Of a stretch of 64,000 nucleotides of DNA, positions 9,670-20,614 are shown piece after piece (within the stretch, counting starts at the first letter, position 1; the number at the start of each line of letters is the position of its first letter). Location: the NCBI RefSeq assembly GCF_041154485.1, contig NZ_AP028669.1:2604001-2668000 (forward strand), read 5' to 3'. Source of the stretch: Variovorax sp. V93. Its GTDB lineage: Bacteria > Pseudomonadota > Gammaproteobacteria > Burkholderiales > Burkholderiaceae_C. Position numbers and translations under genes: made by a program. Below the pieces are notes generated by a model. It was not told the origin of the DNA, did not search any database, and saw only the letters and a program-made list of their open reading frames with translations.

Positions 9670-12600
9670 GTGACGCAGCCCGCACCTCAAGCCCTTCCCG
9701 TCGTAACCCTTTTCGAGGGCGGCAGCGCACTCAGCGATTTCCGTGCGCGGCAGCTGCTGCCGAAGCTGCAGGCGATCGATGCGCGCATCGAGGGCATCGG
9801 TGCCCGTTTCGTGCACCTGGTGGTCACCGATGCGGCACTCGATGCGGCCGGCCGCGAGCGCTTCGCGGCGCTCCTGACCTACGGCGAGCCCTTCGAGGCC
9901 CCGGCCAAGGCGGGCGCTTCGGTGGTCGTCACGCCGCGCCTGGGCACCGTCTCGCCCTGGGCCTCCAAGGCCACCGACATCGCCCACAACTGCGGCCTGG
10001 CGCTGCGCCGGGTCGAGCGGGTCACCCAGTACCACCTGAAGCTCAAGGCCCCGCTGATCGGCAAGGCGCCCGTGCTCGAAGGCGACCTGCTGGCTGCCGT
10101 GGCCGGCCCGCTGCACGACCGCATGACCGAATCGGTGCTGGCCACGGTGGAGCAGGCCGCCAGCCTGTTCAGCGAGCTGCCGGCCCAGCCGATGGCGCTG
10201 GTCGACGTGCAGGGCGGCGGCCGCGCCGCGCTGGTGGCGGCCAACACGGGTTTCGGCCTGGCGCTGGCGGAAGACGAGATCGACTACCTGGTCGAAGCCT
10301 TCACCCGGCTCGGGCGCAACCCGAGCGACGTCGAGCTGATGATGTTCGCGCAGGCCAACAGCGAGCACTGCCGCCACAAGATCTTCAACGCCAGCTTCGC
10401 GATCGACGGCCAGGCCCAGCCGCAGAGCCTGTTCTCGATGATCCGCCACACCGAGAAGCAGAACCCGCAACACACCGTCATTGCCTATGCCGACAACGCC
10501 TCGGTGATGGAGGGCACGACGGTCGAGCGCTTCATTCCGGCTTCGGATTCGCAGAGCTATCAAAAAGATAGCGCGCTGAGCCACGTGCTGATGAAGGTCG
10601 AGACGCACAACCATCCGACGGCCATTTCGCCGTTCCCGGGCGCCTCGACCGGCGCGGGCGGCGAGATCCGCGACGAAGGCGCCACCGGCCGCGGCTCCAA
10701 GCCCAAGGCTGGCCTGACCGGCTTCACGGTGTCGAAGCTCTGGCCGGAAGAGGGCCACTACGGCAAGCCCGAGCACATCGCGAGCCCGCTGCAGATCATG
10801 ACCGAGGGCCCGCTGGGCGGCGCCGCCTTCAACAACGAGTTCGGCCGGCCCAACCTGCTGGGCTATTTCCGCGAATACGAGCAGACCGTGGCGAGCGACG
10901 TCGACACGGTGCAGCGCGGCTACCACAAGCCCATCATGATCGCGGGCGGCCTCGGCAGCATCGACGCCACGCAGACGAAAAAAATCCAGTTCCCGGCCGG
11001 CTCGCTGCTGATCCAGCTCGGCGGCCCCGGCATGCGCATCGGCATGGGCGGCAGCGCCGCGAGTTCCATGGCCACGGGTGCCAACGCGGCCGAACTCGAT
11101 TTCGACTCGGTGCAGCGCGGCAACCCCGAGATCGAGCGCCGCGCCCAGGAAGTCATCAACCACTGCTGGCAGCAGGGCGCGGCCAACCCGATCCTCGCGA
11201 TCCACGACGTGGGCGCGGGCGGCCTGAGCAACGCCTTCCCCGAACTGACCAACGACGCCGGCCGCGGCGCGCGCTTCGACCTGCGCGCCGTGCCGCTCGA
11301 AGAGTCCGGCATGGCGCCCAAGGAAATCTGGTGCAACGAAAGCCAGGAGCGCTACGTACTGGCCATCGCGCCGGAATCGCTCGAACAGTTCAAGGCCTTC
11401 TGCGAGCGCGAGCGCTGCCCGTTCTCGGTGGTGGGCGTGGCGACCGAAGACCGCCAGCTGCTGGTGGCCGACGAGGGCGCCGAGGTACAACCCGTCGACA
11501 TGCCGATGGACGTGCTGCTCGGCAAGCCGCCCAAGATGCACCGCGACGTCAAGACCGTTGCCCGCACCTTCAAGCCGCTCGACCTCACGGGCGTCGACCT
11601 GCAGAAGGCCGCCATCGACGTGCTGTCGCACCCGACCGTGGCCTCCAAGCGCTTCCTGATCACCATCGGCGACCGCACCGTGGGTGGCCTGAGCCACCGC
11701 GACCAGATGGTCGGCCCCTGGCAGGTGCCGGTGGCCGATTGCGCCGTCACGCTGGCCGACTACAAGGGCTTTGCCGGCGAGGCGATGAGCATGGGCGAGC
11801 GCACGCCGCTGGCCGCGCTCGACGCGCCGGCCTCGGGCCGCATGGCCGTGGCCGAGGCCATCACCAACCTGCTGGCCGCGCCGATCGAGCTCTCGCGCGT
11901 GAAGCTCTCGGCCAACTGGATGGCGGCCTGCGGCGAGCCCGGCGAAGACGCCGCGCTGTATGAAACCGTCAAGGCCGTGGGGCTGGAACTGTGCCCGGCG
12001 CTGGGCGTGTCGATCCCGGTCGGCAAGGATTCGCTGTCGATGCGCACGCAGTGGAAAGACGGCGACGAAGCCCGGAACGTCACCTCGCCCGTGAGCCTGA
12101 TCGTGAGCGCGTTCGCCACGCTGGCCGACGTGCGCGGCACGCTCACGCCGCAGCTCGACGCCACCGAGGCCGACACCACGCTCGTGCTGATCGACCTGGG
12201 CCGCGGCCAGCACCGCATGGCCGGCAGCATCCTGGCGCAGACGCTGAACCAGAGCGGCGACACGGTGCCCGACCTCGACGACCCGGCACAACTGGTGGCG
12301 CTGGTCAATGCCGTGAACGCGCTGCGCGCCGACGGCAAGATCCTGGCCATGCACGACCGCAGCGACGGCGGCCTGTTCGCCACCGCCTGCGAAATGGCCT
12401 TTGCGGGCCACGTGGGCGTGGCGCTCAATGTCGACATGCTGGTCACCGAAGGCGACGGCATTTCCGACAGCCGCATGGAGACCGGCGACGCCAAGAACTG
12501 GGCGCAGCAGGTCAGCGCGCGGCGCGAGGAACTCACGCTCAAGGCACTGTTCAACGAAGAGCTCGGCATGGTGCTGCAGGTGCGCACGGCCGAGCGCAAC

Positions 12601-13692
12601 GAGGTGATGCAGGTGCTGCGCGCCCACGGCCTCAGCGCGCACAGCCACTTCGTCGGCAAGACGCGGCCTGCCAGCTCCACGATGGAGGCCGGCAAGGGCA
12701 AGCTCGAGGTCTGGCGCGATGCCAGGTCGGTGTTCAGCGCGACGCTGCAGGACCTGCACCAGGTGTGGGATTCGGTCAGCTGGAAGATCGCCCGCGAGCG
12801 CGACAACCCGGCCTGCGCCGATGCCGAGCACGCCGCGGCCGGCGAGCCGGGCGACCCGGGCCTGCACTGGCATGTCTCGCCGCCGCTCGGCAAGGGCTGG
12901 GGCGAACTCGGCCCGGGGCTGCTGTCGTCGCGCCCCAAGGTCGCCATCCTGCGCGAGCAGGGCGTCAACTCGCATGTCGAGATGGCCTACGCCTTCACCG
13001 AAGCCGGCTTCGAAGCCTTCGACGTCCACATGACCGACCTGCAGGCGGGCCGGGCGGACCTCGCCGATTTCAAGGGCGTGGTGGCCTGCGGCGGCTTCAG
13101 CTATGGCGACACGCTGGGCGCCGGCATCGGCTGGGCGCGCAGCATCACCTTCAACCCGAAGCTGGCCGAACAGTTCAAGGCCTTCTTCGGCCGTACCGAC
13201 ACCTTCGGCCTGGGCGTGTGCAACGGCTGCCAGATGTTCGCCGAGCTGGCCGACATCATCCCGGGCGCCGAAGCCTGGCCGCGCTTCACCACCAACCAGA
13301 GCGAACGCTTCGAGGCGCGCCTGTCGATGGTCGAGGTGCTTGAATCGCCGAGCATCTTCTTCGCGGGCATGGCCGGCACGCGCCTGCCGATCGCGGTGGC
13401 GCATGGCGAGGGCTACGCCAACTTCAAGCACCGCGGCGATGCCGCCAAGGCCATTGCCGCCATGCGCTTCGTGGACAACCACGGCCAGCCGACCGAGCAG
13501 TACCCGTTCAACCCGAACGGCAGCGCCGGCGGCCTGACCTCGGTGACCACGCCCGACGGCCGCTTCACCGCCGTGATGCCGCACCCCGAGCGCGTGTTCC
13601 GCAACATCCAGATGAGCTGGACCGGCGGCGACAGGAGCGAACTGAGCCCCTGGATGCGCATCTGGCGCAATGCGCGCCGCTGGGTGGGCTGA
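9670..13692 (+). CDS. purL: Phosphoribosylformylglycinamidine synthase (large, single-chain)
   Basis: Fourth step of purine synthesis: converts FGAR to FGAM using glutamine and ATP. 1340 residues, the single-chain proteobacterial form, slightly longer than the usual 1290-1300. It has the N-terminal PurS-like region, two synthetase halves ([18 protein letters not shown] and [14 protein letters not shown] motifs) and a C-terminal glutamine amidotransferase with nucleophile GVCNGCQ and PHPERV. Start is GTG at 9670 without an obvious Shine-Dalgarno. The linker before the amidotransferase is unusually long and rich in Pro and Gly (around residues 1050-1080). A strong terminator follows. Confidence 0.96.
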   Translation: MTQPAPQALPVVTLFEGGSALSDFRARQLLPKLQAIDARIEGIGARFVHLVVTDAALDAAGRERFAALLTYGEPFEAPAKAGASVVVTPRLGTVSPWASKATDIAHNCGLALRRVERVTQYHLKLKAPLIGKAPVLEGDLLAAVAGPLHDRMTESVLATVEQAASLFSELPAQPMALVDVQGGGRAALVAANTGFGLALAEDEIDYLVEAFTRLGRNPSDVELMMFAQANSEHCRHKIFNASFAIDGQAQPQSLFSMIRHTEKQNPQHTVIAYADNASVMEGTTVERFIPASDSQSYQKDSALSHVLMKVETHNHPTAISPFPGASTGAGGEIRDEGATGRGSKPKAGLTGFTVSKLWPEEGHYGKPEHIASPLQIMTEGPLGGAAFNNEFGRPNLLGYFREYEQTVASDVDTVQRGYHKPIMIAGGLGSIDATQTKKIQFPAGSLLIQLGGPGMRIGMGGSAASSMATGANAAELDFDSVQRGNPEIERRAQEVINHCWQQGAANPILAIHDVGAGGLSNAFPELTNDAGRGARFDLRAVPLEESGMAPKEIWCNESQERYVLAIAPESLEQFKAFCERERCPFSVVGVATEDRQLLVADEGAEVQPVDMPMDVLLGKPPKMHRDVKTVARTFKPLDLTGVDLQKAAIDVLSHPTVASKRFLITIGDRTVGGLSHRDQMVGPWQVPVADCAVTLADYKGFAGEAMSMGERTPLAALDAPASGRMAVAEAITNLLAAPIELSRVKLSANWMAACGEPGEDAALYETVKAVGLELCPALGVSIPVGKDSLSMRTQWKDGDEARNVTSPVSLIVSAFATLADVRGTLTPQLDATEADTTLVLIDLGRGQHRMAGSILAQTLNQSGDTVPDLDDPAQLVALVNAVNALRADGKILAMHDRSDGGLFATACEMAFAGHVGVALNVDMLVTEGDGISDSRMETGDAKNWAQQVSARREELTLKALFNEELGMVLQVRTAERNEVMQVLRAHGLSAHSHFVGKTRPASSTMEAGKGKLEVWRDARSVFSATLQDLHQVWDSVSWKIARERDNPACADAEHAAAGEPGDPGLHWHVSPPLGKGWGELGPGLLSSRPKVAILREQGVNSHVEMAYAFTEAGFEAFDVHMTDLQAGRADLADFKGVVACGGFSYGDTLGAGIGWARSITFNPKLAEQFKAFFGRTDTFGLGVCNGCQMFAELADIIPGAEAWPRFTTNQSERFEARLSMVEVLESPSIFFAGMAGTRLPIAVAHGEGYANFKHRGDAAKAIAAMRFVDNHGQPTEQYPFNPNGSAGGLTSVTTPDGRFTAVMPHPERVFRNIQMSWTGGDRSELSPWMRIWRNARRWVG
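10556..10572. repeat. AT-rich palindrome inside purL
   Basis: GCTATC and GATAGC flank AAAAA. The element stays in frame and encodes part of SQSYQKDS, in a variable stretch just before the conserved [12 protein letters not shown] motif. Its composition is unlike the surrounding GC-rich coding sequence. Confidence 0.6.
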
Positions 13693-13710
13693 AAGAAAAA
13701 GCCCGAAACG

Positions 13711-13737
13711 AAAAAGCGGCCCGCGGGCCGCTTTTTT
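13711..13737. terminator. Bidirectional intrinsic terminator between purL and ppiC
   Basis: AAAAAGCGGCCC and GGGCCGCTTTTTT form a near-perfect palindrome with A-rich and T-rich flanks. It can end transcription of purL from one side and of the minus-strand ppiC from the other. Confidence 0.93.
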
Positions 13738-13761
13738 CATGGGGCAGGAAAGCCGCGGGGC

Positions 13762-14547
13762 TTACTCGACCTTTGCCTTCGCGCGCAGCTCTTCCTGGTA
13801 CTTCTGCAGGCGCTGCTGTTGCAGCTGCTGCGTGATCTGCGGCTGCACTTCTTCCAGCTTCGGCAGTTGCGCCTGGCGGATGTCGTCGACGCGGATGATG
13901 TGGTAGCCGAACTGTGTCTTGACCGGGGCTGCCGTGGTTTCGCCCTTCTTGAGCTTGATCATCGCCTCGGAGAACTCGGGCACGAAGCTCGCGGGGTTGG
14001 CCCAGTCGAGATCGCCGCCATTGGCGCCCGATCCCGGGTCCTTGCTCTGCTTCTTGGCGATGTCCTCGAACTTGGCGCCCTTCTTCAGGTCGGCCATGAT
14101 CTTCTTGGCCTGGTCTTCGGTCTCGACCAGGATATGGCGGGCCTTGTATTCCTTGCCGCCATTGGCCGCCACGAACTTGTCGTACTCGGCCTTGACTTCA
14201 GCGTCCGAGACCGGGCTGGTCTTGCGGTAGTTCTCGAACAGGGCGCGGATCAGGATGGCCTGGCGAGCGAGTTCGAGCTGGTTCTTGTAGTCCTCGGTGG
14301 CGTCGAGGCCCTGCTTCTGCGCTTCCTGCATGAACACTTCGCGCGCGACGATTTCCTCGCGCAGCTGGCCCTGCATCTCCGGCGTGACCGGCCGGCCGGC
14401 TGCCGCCAGCTGCTGGGCCAGCACGTCCATGCGCGCCTTGGGCACGGGCTTGCCGTTGACGATGGCTGCGTTCTGCGCCTGGGCCGCCAGAGGAATCGCA
14501 CCGAGCAGCGCTGCGGCCGCAACGGCCTGCAAGAGTTGTTTTTTCAT
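13762..14547 (-). CDS. Periplasmic parvulin-type peptidyl-prolyl isomerase
   Basis: 261 residues. An N-terminal signal peptide (cleavage near AQAQ, residue 25) precedes a SurA-like helical chaperone region. The parvulin domain lies around residues 130-225: YKARHILVETEDQAKKI starts it, GGDLDW is in the middle and FGYHIIRVDD ends it. It should assist folding of secreted and outer-membrane proteins in the periplasm. The C-terminus is Gln/Lys-rich. It is the last gene of the minus-strand selO-msrB-yciB-bolA group, 125 bp after bolA, and ends at the shared terminator. Confidence 0.92.
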   Translation of the reverse strand: MKKQLLQAVAAAALLGAIPLAAQAQNAAIVNGKPVPKARMDVLAQQLAAAGRPVTPEMQGQLREEIVAREVFMQEAQKQGLDATEDYKNQLELARQAILIRALFENYRKTSPVSDAEVKAEYDKFVAANGGKEYKARHILVETEDQAKKIMADLKKGAKFEDIAKKQSKDPGSGANGGDLDWANPASFVPEFSEAMIKLKKGETTAAPVKTQFGYHIIRVDDIRQAQLPKLEEVQPQITQQLQQQRLQKYQEELRAKAKVE

Positions 14548-14672
14548 GGAATGAATATCAGGCTGGAGGGAAATGCGCGGATAGGAAAAGCGCGTGGAAA
14601 AAAAGCGAAGGAGCGGGAAGAATGGGGTCGGGCCGCCGCGGCCGTCTCGGCGCGTGCCGGCAATCGAACGAC

Positions 14673-14954
14673 TCAGAGCACCTCGATGGCGATGGCGTGC
14701 AGACCCTGTGCGATAAAAACTTGGAGGGCATCATACACAAGGCGATGGCGCGCCACGCGGGGCTTCCCTTCGAACAGTGGGGAAGCAATGCGGACCCGGA
14801 AGTGGGTGCCCCGGCCCTCGGCATTGGCGCCCGCATGGCCGGCGTGGGCGCCGCTCTCGTCGATCACCTCGAGCATGGTGGGCTGCAGCGCCTGGCGCAG
14901 CGCCGCTTCGAGCTCGCGTGCCGTGGGCAGCGGATGGGTGGTGGCGGTGCTCAT
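14673..14954 (-). CDS. BolA family protein
   Basis: 93-residue small alpha/beta protein with the BolA pattern: an N-terminal helix ([20 protein letters not shown]), [14 protein letters not shown] in the core strand, and [10 protein letters not shown] in the recognition helix. BolA proteins work with monothiol glutaredoxins in iron and redox control. No Cys is present; the ligand candidates are His residues. The ATG overlaps the yciB stop (ATGA), so translation of the two is coupled, an arrangement common in betaproteobacteria. Confidence 0.9.
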   Translation of the reverse strand: MSTATTHPLPTARELEAALRQALQPTMLEVIDESGAHAGHAGANAEGRGTHFRVRIASPLFEGKPRVARHRLVYDALQVFIAQGLHAIAIEVL

Positions 14955-15490
14955 ACGGAGGGTTCGTCGTTCTTGAGGTGCGGCGAGATGTAGAGCCCCT
15001 GCGCCACCAGGAACACGATCGGGAACGCGTAGCCCCAGAGCTTGAAGTTGACCCATGCCTCGGTCGTGAAGTACGCCGCCACGTAGCCGTTGATGGCCGC
15101 CATGAAGAGGCAATAGCCGATCCACGCCACGTTCAGGCGCCCCCAGATGCGATCCGGCAGCTGCAGCTGCGAGCCCAGCAGCATCTTGAGGAAGTTCTTC
15201 TTCAGCGCCCAGAGCGCCACCGCCAGCGCGATGGCCATGGCGCCGTACAGGACCGTGGGCTTCCACTTGATGAAGCGGTCGTCGTGCAGCGCGAGCGTGA
15301 GCGTGCCGAACAGCAGGATCAGCACCAGCGTGGCCTTCTGCATGGCCTGCAGCTTGCGGTCGAGCGCGTAGATGATGCCCATCTGCAGCACGGTGGCGGC
15401 CATCAGCACGCCGGTGGCGGTGTAGATGTCGGCCAGCTTGTAGGCGCCGAAGAACAGCAGGATCGGAAAGAAGTCGAGGATCAGTTTCAT
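14951..15490 (-). CDS. yciB: Inner-membrane protein YciB (septation protein A family)
   Basis: 179 residues with about five transmembrane segments and the diagnostic start [19 protein letters not shown]. YciB (IspZ) is linked to cell-envelope synthesis and septation. The C-terminal pattern [20 protein letters not shown] is also family-typical. It starts 25 bp after msrB ends and overlaps bolA by 4 bp. Its inclusion with redox genes is positional only and does not by itself imply a redox role. Confidence 0.93.
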   Translation of the reverse strand: MKLILDFFPILLFFGAYKLADIYTATGVLMAATVLQMGIIYALDRKLQAMQKATLVLILLFGTLTLALHDDRFIKWKPTVLYGAMAIALAVALWALKKNFLKMLLGSQLQLPDRIWGRLNVAWIGYCLFMAAINGYVAAYFTTEAWVNFKLWGYAFPIVFLVAQGLYISPHLKNDEPSV

Positions 15491-15515
15491 GCGCTGGACG
15501 GGCCGGTTCGGTTGC

Positions 15516-15926
15516 TTATTTTTTCTTGAAGTCGAGCGAGGCGGAATTCATGCAGTACCGCAGGCCGGTTTCGGTGGGGCCGTCGGGGAACACGTGGCCC
15601 AGGTGGGCGCCGCAATTGGCGCAGACGTTCTCGGTGCGCACCATGCCATGCGAGCGGTCGACGATGTTCCGGATGGCGCCCGGCACGGCCTCTTGCGAGA
15701 AGCTCGGCCAGCCGCAGCCCGCATCGAACTTGGTGGACGATTCGAACAGCTTGGCGCCGCAGCAGATGCAATGGTAGGTGCCGTCGTCCCAGTGCGCCTC
15801 GTACTTGCCGGTGAAGGGCCGTTCGGTGGCCGCGTGGCGCGTGACCTCGAAGGCCGCGGGCTCGGCGCCTTTTTCGGCAAGCAGGGCCTTCCATTCGGCG
15901 TCGGTTTTCTCGATGGGAGTGGTCAT
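15516..15926 (-). CDS. msrB: Peptide-methionine (R)-S-oxide reductase
   Basis: 136-residue repair enzyme that reduces methionine-R-sulfoxide in proteins. It has two zinc CxxC pairs (Cys53/56 and Cys102/105), the GCGWPSF motif at 70-76 and the catalytic Cys125 in RYCMNSASL. No signal peptide is present, so it acts in the cytoplasm. The start overlaps the selO stop by 4 bp, which implies coupled synthesis with the SelO AMPylase. Confidence 0.96.
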   Translation of the reverse strand: MTTPIEKTDAEWKALLAEKGAEPAAFEVTRHAATERPFTGKYEAHWDDGTYHCICCGAKLFESSTKFDAGCGWPSFSQEAVPGAIRNIVDRSHGMVRTENVCANCGAHLGHVFPDGPTETGLRYCMNSASLDFKKK

Positions 15927-17407
15927 GATGAGCAGCTGATTTCGATCGTGGAAGCCCAGTCGGGCGGGAACCCGGCATAGGCATCGGCGCCGGGATGTTC
16001 TTCAAATGGGGTTTCGAGCAGGGCCAACAAGGTTGCCACAGCCGAGAAGTCTTTCTGGCTCGCCGCTTCGATGGCTTGCTGGCCCAGGTGGTTCCGCAAC
16101 ACGTACTTCGGATTGGATTCGAGCATCAGGGCTGCGGCTTCCGCGCGCGGCGCCTGCGCATGGCGCTGCGAAAAGGATAGCAGCCAGGCATCGAAGCCCG
16201 CGCGGTCCAGAAACAGGTCGCGCACCGGTTCGACGTTGCCGTCGGCCATGTGCTGCGAAAGGCGGCGCCAGAAGATGGTGTAGTCGACCTTTTCGGCGGC
16301 CAAGAGCTTCAGCACGCCCTCGATGAGCGCACGGTCGCCTTCGGCCGGTTGCGCGAGGCCGAGCTTGGCGCGCATGCGGCCCTCGAATTCGCGCGGGAAC
16401 ACCGTCTTGTAGGACTCCAGCGCCGCGACGGCGATTTCCTGGTCGCCGATCAGCGGCAACAGGGCCTGTGCGAGGCAGAACAGGTTCCAGTAGGCCACGT
16501 TGGGCTGCTGGTTGAAGGCGTAGCGCCCGCTGGTGTCGCTGTGGTTGCAGATGTGGCGCGGATCGAAGCCGTCGAGGAACTGGAACGGCCCGTAGTCGAT
16601 GGTGAGCCCGAGGATGCTCATGTTGTCGGTGTTCATCACGCCATGGCAGAAGCCCACGGCCTGCCACTGCGCAAGCAGGGCGGCGGTGCGCTCGCTCACG
16701 GCTTCGAGGAAGGCCGCGTAGGCGTTGCCGCTGAAGCGATCGGTGGTGCGGCAGGCCGGGTAGTAGCGGTCGATGACGTAGTCGGCCAGCGCACGCAGTT
16801 CGGCATCGCGCTGGTTGGCCGAAAAGTGCTCGAAGTGGCCGAAGCGGATGAAGCTGGGCGCCACGCGTGTCACGACGGCAGCGCTTTCGGGCACTTCGCG
16901 ATACACCCGGGCGTCGGAGCCCGTGACGCAGAGCGCGCGGGTGGTCGGAATGCCCAGGCCGTGCATGGCCTCGCTGCAGAGGAATTCGCGGATGCTGGAG
17001 CGCAGCACGGCGCGGCCGTCGGCGCCGCGCGAGTAGGGCGTGCGGCCCGCGCCCTTGAGCTGCACCTCGAGGCCGCCCTCGGTTTCGCCAAGCATGATGG
17101 CGCGGCCGTCGCCGAGCTGGCCGGCCCAGACGCCGAACTGGTGGCCGCTGTACACGGTGGCGAAGGGCTGCGTGCCGGCCACGGGCAGGTTGCCGGTCAA
17201 TGCCTCCAGCGTCCCGTCCGATTGCCGCCAATCGGACGGCAGGCCGAGCATGCGGGCCGTCGCCTCGCTGTGGCCCACCCAGTAGGAGGGATCGGGCAGC
17301 GGCGTCGGCCGCAGTTCGGTAAGAAAGGCGGGGCCCAGCGCCCGGAATCCGGGTTTCCAGCGCAATCCCAGGTCCGCGGCGGCCGTGTCTTCAGCAAGCA
17401 AGCTCAT
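15923..17407 (-). CDS. selO: Protein adenylyltransferase SelO (YdiU family)
   Basis: 494 residues, the usual bacterial SelO length. SelO has a protein-kinase-like fold that binds ATP upside down and transfers AMP to Ser/Thr/Tyr of target proteins involved in redox balance. Visible motifs: [11 protein letters not shown], the nucleotide Lys in [13 protein letters not shown], the catalytic region [11 protein letters not shown] and the metal Asp in [10 protein letters not shown]. The chosen start [20 protein letters not shown] gives the family N-terminus. Longer upstream reading runs antisense to the AraC gene and is rejected. Its C-terminus ends in CSS, with Cys two residues before the end, where many SelO proteins carry a redox-active Cys or Sec. 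Confidence 0.95.
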   Translation of the reverse strand: MSLLAEDTAAADLGLRWKPGFRALGPAFLTELRPTPLPDPSYWVGHSEATARMLGLPSDWRQSDGTLEALTGNLPVAGTQPFATVYSGHQFGVWAGQLGDGRAIMLGETEGGLEVQLKGAGRTPYSRGADGRAVLRSSIREFLCSEAMHGLGIPTTRALCVTGSDARVYREVPESAAVVTRVAPSFIRFGHFEHFSANQRDAELRALADYVIDRYYPACRTTDRFSGNAYAAFLEAVSERTAALLAQWQAVGFCHGVMNTDNMSILGLTIDYGPFQFLDGFDPRHICNHSDTSGRYAFNQQPNVAYWNLFCLAQALLPLIGDQEIAVAALESYKTVFPREFEGRMRAKLGLAQPAEGDRALIEGVLKLLAAEKVDYTIFWRRLSQHMADGNVEPVRDLFLDRAGFDAWLLSFSQRHAQAPRAEAAALMLESNPKYVLRNHLGQQAIEAASQKDFSAVATLLALLETPFEEHPGADAYAGFPPDWASTIEISCSS

Positions 17408-17472
17408 GCCCGGATTGTCCGGCAGAGCGCGAGACCCCTGGCGATGCGGGCCATCGGCGGGTCGAGGCCCGT

Positions 17473-18549
17473 TCAGTGGGCCAGCGCCGGCGTGTCCCAG
17501 ATGCGCGCCCGGTATTGGGCGGGCGGCAGCCCGAACCAGCGCTTGCAGGCCCGGAAGAAGTTGCTGCTGTCGACGAAGCCGAGCATGTCGGCCACGTCGG
17601 TGAGCGTGTGGCGGTCTTCCGCCAGGTACTGCTGCGCCAGTTCGCGGCGGGTGCGGTCGAGCAGCGACTGGAACGACACCGATTCCTGCTGCAGCCGCCG
17701 CTGCAGCGTGCGCTCCGCGAGGCCGAGGCCGGCGGCCACGTCCTGCCGGCGCGGTTCGCCTTGCGGCAGCCGCCGTGCGATCTCGGCGCACACCAGGGTG
17801 CTGGTGGTGGTCTGGCCCAGCAGGTTCAGCTGGTCGTCCAGCAGGTGCTCCTGCATCTGGCCCAACGTGGGGTGGTGGGTGGGCAGCGGCATCGCCATGT
17901 CGGCTGCCGACAGCAGCAGCCGGTTGGCCGGCGCGTTGTAGTGGATGGCGCAGCCGAAGGCCTCGCGGTGCAGCCGGTCGTCGACGGGCGGCGGATAGAC
18001 GAATTCGAGCGCCAGCGGCTGCAGCTCGCGCCGCGTGAGCCACTGGCACTGCATGAAGACGGTCAGCAGGGCGTATTCGACGCGCTGGCGCGGAATCGGG
18101 AGGCTGCCGCCGGTGTGCTCCATCACCATCCAGCAGCCGCGCGCCTCGCGCTGCAGCGAGAAGGCGGTCGCGTCGGAGATCACGGCCATGTAGCGCGTGA
18201 GCCGCACCAGCGCCGCGCCCAGGTCGGCGCTGCAGGCCATGGCGTGGCCGACCGTGCCCAGCTTGCTGTGCGTGGCGGCCAGGTCGCGGGCCAGGCCCAG
18301 CGTGGGCTTGCCGGCGCGCGCCACTGCCAGTTGCCAGAGCACGGAGATCTCGTCCACCGGGATGCGGGCATTCTGCCGATGCAGCGAATCGGGATCGAAG
18401 CCCGCATCGCGCAGCAGCGAGGGCACGTCGATTCCCTCGGCCTCGAACATCGAGAGCACGCCTTCGAGCCAGGCGGCCGAACTGGTCCGCAGCTCGGGCT
18501 GCTGCGCGCAGCCGGACCGGCGTTGCGGCCGGCGCTGGGCATGCGGCAT
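17473..18549 (-). CDS. AraC family transcriptional regulator
   Basis: 358 residues. The N-terminal two-thirds matches the ligand-binding region found in OruR/ArgR-like AraC regulators ([24 protein letters not shown]). The C-terminus holds two helix-turn-helix motifs ([18 protein letters not shown] and [22 protein letters not shown]). The start at 18549 (MPHAQRR) is preferred because CAGGAG lies just upstream; an ATG six codons earlier (18567) has none. It is divergent from the carboxylesterase gene across about 150 bp, making that gene or selO plausible targets. Confidence 0.9.
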   Translation of the reverse strand: MPHAQRRPQRRSGCAQQPELRTSSAAWLEGVLSMFEAEGIDVPSLLRDAGFDPDSLHRQNARIPVDEISVLWQLAVARAGKPTLGLARDLAATHSKLGTVGHAMACSADLGAALVRLTRYMAVISDATAFSLQREARGCWMVMEHTGGSLPIPRQRVEYALLTVFMQCQWLTRRELQPLALEFVYPPPVDDRLHREAFGCAIHYNAPANRLLLSAADMAMPLPTHHPTLGQMQEHLLDDQLNLLGQTTTSTLVCAEIARRLPQGEPRRQDVAAGLGLAERTLQRRLQQESVSFQSLLDRTRRELAQQYLAEDRHTLTDVADMLGFVDSSNFFRACKRWFGLPPAQYRARIWDTPALAH

Positions 18550-18698
18550 GGAGGCTCCTGAAGTCATTGAATTGGCGCGCTTGCGATAGCGGCGGAAACG
18601 GCGTGCGTTCCTAGAATTTTTAAGGGGTTCGGCGGGCCGGAGTATGGCCACCGGACGCGCAGGCAGGAATTCCGATTAACCCGGTGTGGAGACAAAAA

Positions 18699-20546
18699 AT
18701 GGATACGGCACTGACAGCAGCGGTACGCGCCCGGCCAGAAAACCAGGGCATGGCGGCAACGACCACGGCGGCGGCGCGGGCACTGGCCGCGGCCGCCTGC
18801 CTGGCCCTCGCGGCCTGCGGCGGCGGCTCCTCGGGCGGGTCGTTCTCGTTCCTGCCGGCCGCGCCGCCTGCGCCGCCGCCCGCCGCGCCGCCACCGGCCG
18901 TCGACGGCCCCATGGTGCGCCAGACCACTGCCGGCAAGGTCGAGGGCGTGGACGACAGCGCCAGCTCGGGTACCTGGTTCTGGAAGGGCGTTCCCTTCGC
19001 GCAGCCGCCGGTCGGCCCGCTGCGCTGGCGTGCGCCGGCGGAGCCCGAGGGCTGGAGCGGCATCCGCCCGGCCGCGAAATTCGGCAATGCCTGCCTGCAG
19101 ATCGGCCGCCTCTTCAGCCCCGGAGCCAACAACACCTACGACGCCACCATCGGCACCATGCTGGGCAAGCCGGTCGGCAGCGAGGACTGCCTGTTCGTCA
19201 ACATCTGGCGGCCCGCCACGGACGAGCAGAACCTGCCGGTGCTGCTGTTCGTGCACGGCGGCAGCAATATTTCGGGCTACACGGCCGATCCGCTCTACGA
19301 CGGCGCCCGGCTCGCCAAGGCCGCCAACGCGGTGGTCGTCACCGCCAGCTATCGCCTGGGCATCCTGGGCTTCCTGAACATGCCGCAACTGCGTCCGGGC
19401 GGCAGCGCGGGCGACGACTCGGGCAACTTCGCGCTGCTCGACGTCATGGCGGCGCTGCGCTTCATCAAGAACAACGTCGCGAACTTCGGTGGCGATCCGG
19501 GCAACGTCACGCTCTCGGGCGAATCGGCCGGCGCCACCAACCTGCTGGCGGTGATGACCTCGCCAATGGCCAAGGGCCTGTTCCACAAGGCCTTCGAGAT
19601 GAGCGGCGGGATCTCGCTCGCGAGCAACCTGCCGCCAGGCACGCTGCCGACGCTGGCGCCGGCCTCGGCTTCGCTCGCGCAGGGCCAGTCGATCCTCGAG
19701 AAGCTGCTCGTGGCCGATGGCACTGCCGCCGACGCAGCCGCCGCCAAGGCCTACATCGGCACGCGCACGCCGGCGCAGATTGCCGAATACCTGCGCGCGC
19801 AGGAGGGTGGCGCGATGCTGGCGACGGTGGTCGCCAATGGCCTGGGCAGCGTTGCGCCCATTCCCGACGGCACGGTGCTGCCTGCCGATCCCATCGGCGC
19901 GATCGCCGCCGGCAACTACGCCAAGGTGCCGATGCTCGCCGGGAATACGCGCGACGAGGGCAAGCTCTTCGCCTCGCTGCTGGGAACCATCGGCTTCCCG
20001 AAGCCGGGCTGGATCGTCACCGATGCCCAGCGCTTCTCGATGATGTTCAACTTCGACCCCGATGCGCAGTCCACGCTCACGGCGGCCGACATCATCGATC
20101 CGTCCTACCTTCCGGTAGACACGCCCGGCACGGGCTACAACGCGGCCACCGCCGTCATCACGAAGGGCCTGTTCGAGGCCAATCGCGACAACCTGCTCAA
20201 CACGATGAAGACGCACCAGTCGAACATCTGGCACTACCGCCTCGACTGGGCGCAGGAGCCCTCACCGTGGAACGACGTGTACGGGGCTGCGCATGCCTTC
20301 GACCTGCCGTTCGTGTTCGGCAACTTCAGCGGCTCGCTGCTCAGCAACGTGATGGGCGGCAAGGCCAACCAGCCCGGCCGGCTCGCGCTGTCCAGGGCCG
20401 TGATGGCCAGCGTCGGTGCCTTCATGCGCAAGGGCGACCCGAGCACGCCCGAACTTGGTGCAACCTGGGCGACATGGCCGTCGCAGCTGCGGCTCGACGC
20501 CACGCCCTCGGCGGCCGTGGTCACGCCGGTGCAGGCCGTGCCTTGA
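18699..20546 (+). CDS. Type-B carboxylesterase lipoprotein
   Basis: 615 residues. A hydrophobic signal ends in the lipobox LALAAC (Cys40), then a Gly/Ser and Pro-rich linker of about 30 residues tethers the alpha/beta-hydrolase domain. Motifs of the carboxylesterase/lipase type B family: EDCLFVNIWRP, an oxyanion HGG, the nucleophile GESAGA, an acidic residue in TRDEGKLF and the likely catalytic His of AHAFDLPFVFGN. The ATG at 18699 has GGAGAC upstream. An internal Met (18750) would give a more usual 22-residue lipoprotein signal. Predicted to hydrolyse esters at the outer envelope; substrate unknown. Confidence 0.9.
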   Translation: MDTALTAAVRARPENQGMAATTTAAARALAAAACLALAACGGGSSGGSFSFLPAAPPAPPPAAPPPAVDGPMVRQTTAGKVEGVDDSASSGTWFWKGVPFAQPPVGPLRWRAPAEPEGWSGIRPAAKFGNACLQIGRLFSPGANNTYDATIGTMLGKPVGSEDCLFVNIWRPATDEQNLPVLLFVHGGSNISGYTADPLYDGARLAKAANAVVVTASYRLGILGFLNMPQLRPGGSAGDDSGNFALLDVMAALRFIKNNVANFGGDPGNVTLSGESAGATNLLAVMTSPMAKGLFHKAFEMSGGISLASNLPPGTLPTLAPASASLAQGQSILEKLLVADGTAADAAAAKAYIGTRTPAQIAEYLRAQEGGAMLATVVANGLGSVAPIPDGTVLPADPIGAIAAGNYAKVPMLAGNTRDEGKLFASLLGTIGFPKPGWIVTDAQRFSMMFNFDPDAQSTLTAADIIDPSYLPVDTPGTGYNAATAVITKGLFEANRDNLLNTMKTHQSNIWHYRLDWAQEPSPWNDVYGAAHAFDLPFVFGNFSGSLLSNVMGGKANQPGRLALSRAVMASVGAFMRKGDPSTPELGATWATWPSQLRLDATPSAAVVTPVQAVP

Positions 20547-20614
20547 TCAGGCGCATCAATGAGCCGCTGCGTTCAATCCGGCAGTGCGGGTTTGTGTCAT
20601 TGTGGAAGTGGCCG

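Noticed and set aside
9586..13740. A 1384-codon open frame on the minus strand opposite purL
   Set aside because: Its translation is rich in Arg, Ala, His and Gly with no recognisable domain. It is the usual antisense shadow of a GC-rich gene, and purL itself is unmistakable.
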